From Planctomycetaceae bacterium (GTDB lineage Bacteria > Planctomycetota > Planctomycetia > Planctomycetales > Planctomycetaceae): a DNA stretch of 11,869 nt. The notes below the pieces were generated by a model. That model did not search any database and was not told the origin of the DNA. It saw only the letters and a program-made list of their open reading frames with translations. Within the stretch, counting starts at the first letter, position 1. The number at the start of each line of letters is the position of its first letter. The translations under genes and the position numbers were made by a program. The DNA is taken from assembly GCA_016765335.1 (NCBI GenBank), contig JAESQE010000489.1, positions 1 through 11,869 on the forward strand. Direction: 5' to 3'. Below, one piece after another: positions 7,835-11,869 of the stretch.

Positions 7835-7990
7835 TGCCGGAACTTCGCGTTGCTTGTTCCGGCCTACAGTAGAATTACCACCAAATTACCAAATTCGATA
7901 TCTGTTTTGCAGTTGTAGCAACAAAAAGTCGCTATTTTTCTTAAACCTTCTGTAATTGTAGGCCGGAACAAGCGGAGCGATGTTCCGGCA
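7835..7990. repeat. REP-like inverted pair, GTAGGCCGGAAC type (family C)
   Basis: Bases 7835-7867 and the reverse complement of 7958-7990 agree at about 28-29 of 33 positions. Each arm is itself a hairpin with a perfect 8-base stem, GCCGGAAC/GTTCCGGC (7836-7843 with 7856-7863, and 7962-7969 with 7982-7989), and a 12-base loop. Two head-to-head hairpins with about 90 AT-rich bases between resemble a bacterial interspersed mosaic element. It fills most of the 347-base gap between the divergent binding-protein and phospholipase D genes. The near arm is 42 bases from the binding-protein ATG, so that gene's promoter must overlap or sit against it. No transposase for such elements is in the window. 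Confidence 0.75.
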
Positions 7991-8140
7991 CTATTCGACT
8001 TTTGATCGACGTTGTGAGAAATTCTCCCAAAGAGTGCTTTCAGGAGAGTCAATTTCGCATTTTAAAGTACAATCAAAGCCTGTTTCGGAGAAACCCCTCA
8101 GCAAACTAACTGTCTGTTTTGAGATTGTGATCGGTAATTC

Positions 8141-9562
8141 ATGCTTTCTTATTCGCTGATTTTCTTACTTTTAGAGTGGATGATCCGTCTGGTCATGTTA
8201 CCCGTTATTGCGATGAGGCATCGTCCAACGACTGCACTGGCCTGGTTAGCCGTGGTTTTCTTTGAACCGTTTATTGGATTGGCATTCTATTTCATCCTGG
8301 GGGAAAATCGTCTCCCTCGAAAACGCATTTCAGAATTTGCACTTCGCCGTCAAAGCCAGACGCTCGACTTGTGGCCGCTTCTTCAGGAATACTGCGTTGA
8401 CCCGTTTCGAAATGAAAAAAATCGCCCTCCACAATTCCTGCCCGTAGCCTTGGGAGAAGTTCCTGTCGTGCGAGGAAATCATTACGATTTGATCGCTCAG
8501 ACGGACACGCTGATTGAGCAACTGATCGATGATATCAATCAGGCGAAAAAGCACATCCACTTGCTGTTTTATATTTGGCGTGATGACGAAACCGGTCAGC
8601 TCGTCTCTGATGCGTTACTGGCTGCCAAGGCGAGAGGCGTCGAATGTAAAGTGTTGGTCGATGCGGTTGGGTCGCGTCCCTTCTTACGCAAAAAGGCAGC
8701 CGAATTACGTAAGCAGGGAATAGAAATTCATGCGGTGCTTCCCGTGAACTTGTTTCGCAGTCGACTGGGCCGCTTCGATATGAGAAATCACCGTAAGATT
8801 GTAATCATCGATGGACGAATTGGTTACACCGGGTCTCAAAATATTGCCAACGCTGATTATGGAACCAAGCAGATCATTTGGCATGATTTAATGATGCGAC
8901 TTGAAGGACCAGTCGTGCTTCAACTGCAAGCCGTCTTCAGTACCGATTGGCACGCTGCAACGCATCAGGAACTTGACCGCGAAGATGTTTTCCCTGTGCC
9001 AGAAGAAGCGGGCAATTGTATTCTGGAAACATTCCCCAGCGGACCAACCTACGAAACGCAAAATCTGCACCGTCTTATCGTCGCAGCGATCTATCACGCG
9101 ACCGAAGAAATCATCATTACCACGCCGTACTTTGTCCCCGATGAATCGTTACTTCAAGCGTTTGAAGTGGCTCGTTTAAGAGGCGTTCGAATTGTGCTTG
9201 TTGTGCCAGAACAGTTCGATCAAATTCTTGTCAGTGCTGCTCAGCGATCTTATTATCAGGCTCTTTTGGAACAGGGTGTCGAAATTCATCTGTTCCAACC
9301 TGGGCTGTTGCACTCCAAAACTCTAACGATCGACAAAAAGTTTGCCCTGGTTGGCACAAGCAATATGGATATCCGCTCTTTTGCATTGAATCTGGAACTG
9401 AATTTAATCATGTTCGGCAATGAAGGAACCCAGCCCATCCTCAAACAACAGCACTTGTACCTGAAAGAAACCCGTCCGCTACAATTAGCCGTATGGAAAC
9501 AAAGACCGTTGTGGAAACAAATCGTCGAATCCCTGGCCAGACTCCTTTCACCAATTTTATAA
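8141..9562 (+). CDS. cls: Cardiolipin synthase / phospholipase D family protein
   Basis: A 473-residue membrane enzyme, close to the 480 residues usual for bacterial ClsA-type synthases, which join two phosphatidylglycerols into cardiolipin and glycerol. Two hydrophobic segments (about 3-24 and 32-53) form the N-terminal membrane anchor, followed by GENRLPRKR, a common junction in this family. Both HxKxxxxD sites are present: H217/K219/D224 in [10 protein letters not shown], followed by GYTGSQNIA, and H391/K393/D398 in [10 protein letters not shown], followed by [17 protein letters not shown] at 328-335 and the [10 protein letters not shown] segment also fit. The ATG at 8141 begins the anchor directly; the ribosome site (ATCGGTAA) is weak, and a possible TACAAT -10 box lies at 8068-8073 without a convincing -35. 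It is probably monocistronic, with a 366-base gap to the next gene. Another transphosphatidylase role is possible but less likely. Confidence 0.92.
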   Translation: MLSYSLIFLLLEWMIRLVMLPVIAMRHRPTTALAWLAVVFFEPFIGLAFYFILGENRLPRKRISEFALRRQSQTLDLWPLLQEYCVDPFRNEKNRPPQFLPVALGEVPVVRGNHYDLIAQTDTLIEQLIDDINQAKKHIHLLFYIWRDDETGQLVSDALLAAKARGVECKVLVDAVGSRPFLRKKAAELRKQGIEIHAVLPVNLFRSRLGRFDMRNHRKIVIIDGRIGYTGSQNIANADYGTKQIIWHDLMMRLEGPVVLQLQAVFSTDWHAATHQELDREDVFPVPEEAGNCILETFPSGPTYETQNLHRLIVAAIYHATEEIIITTPYFVPDESLLQAFEVARLRGVRIVLVVPEQFDQILVSAAQRSYYQALLEQGVEIHLFQPGLLHSKTLTIDKKFALVGTSNMDIRSFALNLELNLIMFGNEGTQPILKQQHLYLKETRPLQLAVWKQRPLWKQIVESLARLLSPIL

Positions 9563-9928
9563 AAAGGCGAGACTTGCAACTGGGATGGAATTATCGCAAG
9601 ATAAGCGAACCTCTATTAATTGAAAAAACATTACGAGCGGAGGGTAGACATTCGTGTCTGCCTTAATTTAAGTTCTGCAGGTCAGGCTCCCGCCTGGCGC
9701 ATTACAGGTACTGCTTACGAAGACAATCTTATCATCTATTTCAAAAATCAGGAAGCTTTTATCTACTCGACAGTCTCTCCTTCTCATCATCAGACGGAAG
9801 CCTGCCTTACTGGACTGTTTCGAGAAATTATTGCAGTCACTTTGGTTGCCGCTGTTCCAAATTTTTGGCAATGAATCACGGCTTCAAAAATAGCTATCCG
9901 ATAAATAAATCAGTGAAAGGAAAACGGT
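9563..9928 (+). repeat. Gene-free gap carrying family D repeat copy 2 at 9629-9660
   Basis: Bases 9629-9660 match 3921-3952 at 30 of 32 positions, in the same orientation, so this is a dispersed repeat. It starts 67 bases after the stop codon of the phospholipase D gene. A short hairpin, CAGGC/GCCTG around TCCC (9683-9696), follows, and a related CAGGCGGGAG text recurs at 11401-11410. The remaining 230 bases up to 9928 hold no gene I can support. The strongest signal there is a GTGAAAGGAAAAC ribosome site just before the ATG at 9929. Confidence 0.65.
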
Positions 9929-11353
9929 ATGAGAACTCTTGCAATTATCGGTGGTGGATACAGCGGGACGATGACTGCAGTCAATCTGGCTCGATTCAGC
10001 GATTCTCCAATGCGTATTTATATCATCAACGCCAATCGTCCATTTGGTCGCGGGACAGCTTACAGCACATCTCGAACAGAACATTTACTCAATGTTGCTG
10101 CCCGTAATATGTCTGCGTTTCCGGATCATCCGGATCATTTTTTCGAATGGCTTCGCTCCAGAAGTGATTTCGATACCTTTGATGATAAAGAACTGCAAGA
10201 GATGTTTGTTCCCCGTCGCATTTACGGAGATTACATTCGGGGGATCGCTGCGAACTTTTTGAGTCCTGTGATGCCGGGGGCCGAAGTTCATCTCATTGTG
10301 ATCGACGATGTTGCGGTCGATGTTACCAAACTCGAAGGAGGCAATGCTGCCATCAAGTTACAAAGTGGAAAAACGATTGAAGCCGATTCCGTTCTGCTGG
10401 CAACAGGGCACCAACCTCCTGCAGGTTTTCGTTCGAAATCACCTATCTCTCACGATTCACGTTACTGTTCAGATCCGTGGGAAAACTGGTTGGATCGTTT
10501 GCCTGCTCCAGGGGGAACTGTTGTCTTGCTTGGTACTGGCTTGACGATGGTTGATTCTGTTGTGACCCTTTCTGAGCTGGACTGGAAAGGAAAGATTATT
10601 GCTATTTCTCGAAATGGCATGCTGCCCCGCTCTCACTTTCGAGGCATTCATTACCCGGATTACATTCCGGAAAATGTCAGCGAGCTGAATCTGTCTCAAC
10701 TAGTCAATCTGGTTAAATCGCATTGTGAAAAACTGAAGCAAATAAGCCAGAATTCTGCCATCGCAATCGATAAACTTCGCCCATATACGCAGCAACTGTG
10801 GAAAAACTTGACGCTCGAGGAGAAAAAAGAGTTTCTCAAAAAACACGCGAGTAATTGGAATGTGACTCGTCATCGTATTGCCCCCGCGATTCATGAGCGA
10901 GTCACAGATCAGCTCGATGATGGGCAGCTCGAAATTATCAGAGGGAACATTGAGTATCTTGTCCCCCAGGAACAGGGCATTGAGGTTCACTACACCGGCA
11001 GCGGGGGAACTGAAGGAGTCATCCAGGGAGACCTTGTGGTGAATTGCACTGGGCCTCAATTACGTTACTCAACTTGTGATGTGCCGCTAACACAAAATCT
11101 TCTCAAGCGAGGACTCGTACAACCCGACGAACTCGACATGGGTGTCACAGTAGATGACGACTTCAGGATCATGGAACCAGATGGCAAGGCCTCAAAAATC
11201 CTGTATGCCATTGGCCCGCTTCTCCGAGGGAGCTTGTGGGAATCAATTGCTGTTCCGGAATTACGTGGTCAAGCAATGCGGGTCGCACAAGTCATGCTTG
11301 AGCAAGAACCGGTCGAGACTGAAGAACAATATGTGCTGGAATACTTTATTTGA
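9929..11353 (+). CDS. FAD/NAD(P)-binding protein, COG4529 (YdhS-like, NAD_binding_9)
   Basis: A 474-residue flavoprotein-like protein. An N-terminal dinucleotide fold has IIGGGYSG (residues 6-13). Next comes the family signature: FGRGTAYST (39-47), HLLNVAARNMSAFPDHPDHFFEWL (52-75, quoted here only by its ends HLLNV and FFEWL). LLATG (156-160) closes the first FAD segment; a second dinucleotide site is VVLLGTGLTMVD (198-209); NCTGP (372-376) and YAIGPLLRGSLWES (426-439) form the C-terminal FAD-contact region. These motifs mark COG4529; the reaction is unknown for the family, and amine or hydroxy-acid oxidation or monooxygenation are only guesses. There is no signal peptide. The ATG at 9929 has a good AAAGGAAA ribosome site 6-8 bases away. 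It appears to be a single-gene unit, with no partner on either side. Confidence 0.9.
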   Translation: MRTLAIIGGGYSGTMTAVNLARFSDSPMRIYIINANRPFGRGTAYSTSRTEHLLNVAARNMSAFPDHPDHFFEWLRSRSDFDTFDDKELQEMFVPRRIYGDYIRGIAANFLSPVMPGAEVHLIVIDDVAVDVTKLEGGNAAIKLQSGKTIEADSVLLATGHQPPAGFRSKSPISHDSRYCSDPWENWLDRLPAPGGTVVLLGTGLTMVDSVVTLSELDWKGKIIAISRNGMLPRSHFRGIHYPDYIPENVSELNLSQLVNLVKSHCEKLKQISQNSAIAIDKLRPYTQQLWKNLTLEEKKEFLKKHASNWNVTRHRIAPAIHERVTDQLDDGQLEIIRGNIEYLVPQEQGIEVHYTGSGGTEGVIQGDLVVNCTGPQLRYSTCDVPLTQNLLKRGLVQPDELDMGVTVDDDFRIMEPDGKASKILYAIGPLLRGSLWESIAVPELRGQAMRVAQVMLEQEPVETEEQYVLEYFI

Positions 11354-11393
11354 ACTGAAACATTTTTTGGAGATTAAGAAACCAACGTAATTC

Positions 11394-11441
11394 AGCAAGT
11401 CAGGCGGGAGTTTTGAAGTTGCAAACTTTTGCTGGCTTGCT
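11394..11441 (+). other. Hairpin downstream of the flavoprotein gene
   Basis: AGCAAGTCA at 11394-11402 pairs with TGGCTTGCT at 11433-11441 (eight Watson-Crick pairs and one G-U), with a 30-base loop that can form a small inner AAGT/ACTT stem. It begins 41 bases past the stop codon. No T run follows, so it is not a classical terminator, but it may mark the 3' end of the message. Confidence 0.35.
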
Positions 11442-11495
11442 TGGTCGCGACTAACGAATTGCCGCTCACGATGTCCCGATGGAAAATGAACAGAA

Positions 11496-11755
11496 GGGTG
11501 GCTGGGGTGCAAATGAAATTTCAGCAGAATTGCAGCCAGCCCATGCAAAATCGACTGACCTGAAAGACTATGGTTCTGGCCCCAGAGGATGGATACTTCT
11601 GGGGCCAGGTTGTCGTTATTGAGATTGTTTTTTGGATTAACTTCCCGATAATCTGCCCCCAGATTATCTGAAATTCCCCCGACACTGGGGGCAAATCACC
11701 GATGAGACTCATTTGAATAATCACCCTCGCTCCGGTGATTTGTCCCCAGCCACCC
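11496..11755 (+). repeat. 260-base structured element with 12-base terminal inverted repeats (family A)
   Basis: GGGTGGCTGGGG at 11496-11507 and CCCCAGCCACCC at 11744-11755 are perfect inverted ends. Inside are several perfect stems: CTGGCCCCAGA/TCTGGGGCCAG (11576-11586 with 11598-11608), GATAATCTG/CAGATTATC (11647-11655 with 11660-11668, loop of 4), TGCCCCCA/TGGGGGCA as an alternative pairing (11654-11661 with 11686-11693), and CAAATCACCG/CGGTGATTTG (11692-11701 with 11733-11742). The stretch 11599-11647 is repeated inverted at 10-57, and there the end 12-mer joins the core directly, as if the segment 11508-11604 were lost between two CTGGGG boxes. No coding capacity or obvious target-site duplication is seen. 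It resembles a miniature mobile element or a structured RNA. Confidence 0.7.
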
Positions 11756-11850
11756 GTCACAGAGACGCAGAGAACACCGAGTCAGAAAAGCAGCAGTAAA
11801 ACAAGACTCATTTGGGTTTTCTCTGTGGCCTCTGTGCCTCCGTGGTTTAT
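11756..11850. repeat. Long inverted repeat CCACGGAGACGC type (family B), copy 2
   Basis: Bases 11758-11784 match 4119-4145 at 25 of 27 positions, and the shared text continues with CAGCAGT. The closing arm, CTCTGTGGCCTCTGTG and onward from 11821, matches 4227-4252. The interior is shorter here (37 bases between the conserved blocks), so the loop length varies. It starts on the very next base after the family A element ends. Confidence 0.75.
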
Positions 11851-11869
11851 TCAAATCTCTCCCGTTTGA

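Noticed and set aside
9620..9874. 84-residue plus-strand reading frame after the phospholipase D gene
   Set aside because: It begins with TTG without a ribosome site, its first 14 codons are the family D repeat, and the rest shows no protein motif.
1..11869. CRISPR array, defence island, prophage or insertion sequence
   Set aside because: No regularly spaced direct repeats, nuclease or integrase genes, or transposase frames are seen on either strand.

Overview
The window looks like a chromosomal segment of a bacterium with moderate GC, most probably a planctomycete. This rests on short, well-spaced genes on both strands, a stand-alone zinc-free type S14 gene, a COG4529 flavoprotein, and intergenic DNA packed with GTAGGCCGGAAC-, GAGCGGAGGGTAGACATTC- and CCACGGAGACGC-type palindromes. 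I associate that style of repeat with planctomycetes from memory; no database search was possible. No phage, plasmid, insertion-sequence transposase, CRISPR or defence gene is visible.

Layout. At 86-2249 (minus) two hydrolase genes form a probable operon: an alpha/beta hydrolase followed 49 bases later by a binuclear-metal amidohydrolase. At 2522-3916 (plus) lies a beta-CASP metallo-beta-lactamase RNase-like gene that reads perfectly through both halves except for one in-frame TAA at codon 157. Bases 3917-4562 hold no gene but two repeat families, a hairpin and a terminator. At 4563-4832 (minus) is rpsN. At 5059-7793 (minus) is a sugar-type ABC importer pair, a lipoprotein binding protein followed by a double-domain ATPase, with no permease gene beside them. 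Bases 7794-8140 hold a REP-like inverted pair. At 8141-9562 (plus) is a cardiolipin synthase type phospholipase D protein. Bases 9563-9928 are gene-free with a second copy of a repeat seen at 3921. At 9929-11353 (plus) is a COG4529 FAD/NAD(P)-binding protein. The last 516 bases are gene-free and carry a 260-base structured element bounded by 12-base inverted repeats, which abuts a second copy of the 4117-4252 repeat.

How the genes work together. Only the hydrolase pair and the binding protein/ATPase pair look functionally coupled. The rest are unrelated housekeeping or metabolic genes. I do not see a new multi-gene system. The points that deserve a second look are the nonsense codon in the beta-CASP gene, the permease-less ABC cassette, and the four families of structured intergenic repeats, two of which lie directly against each other.
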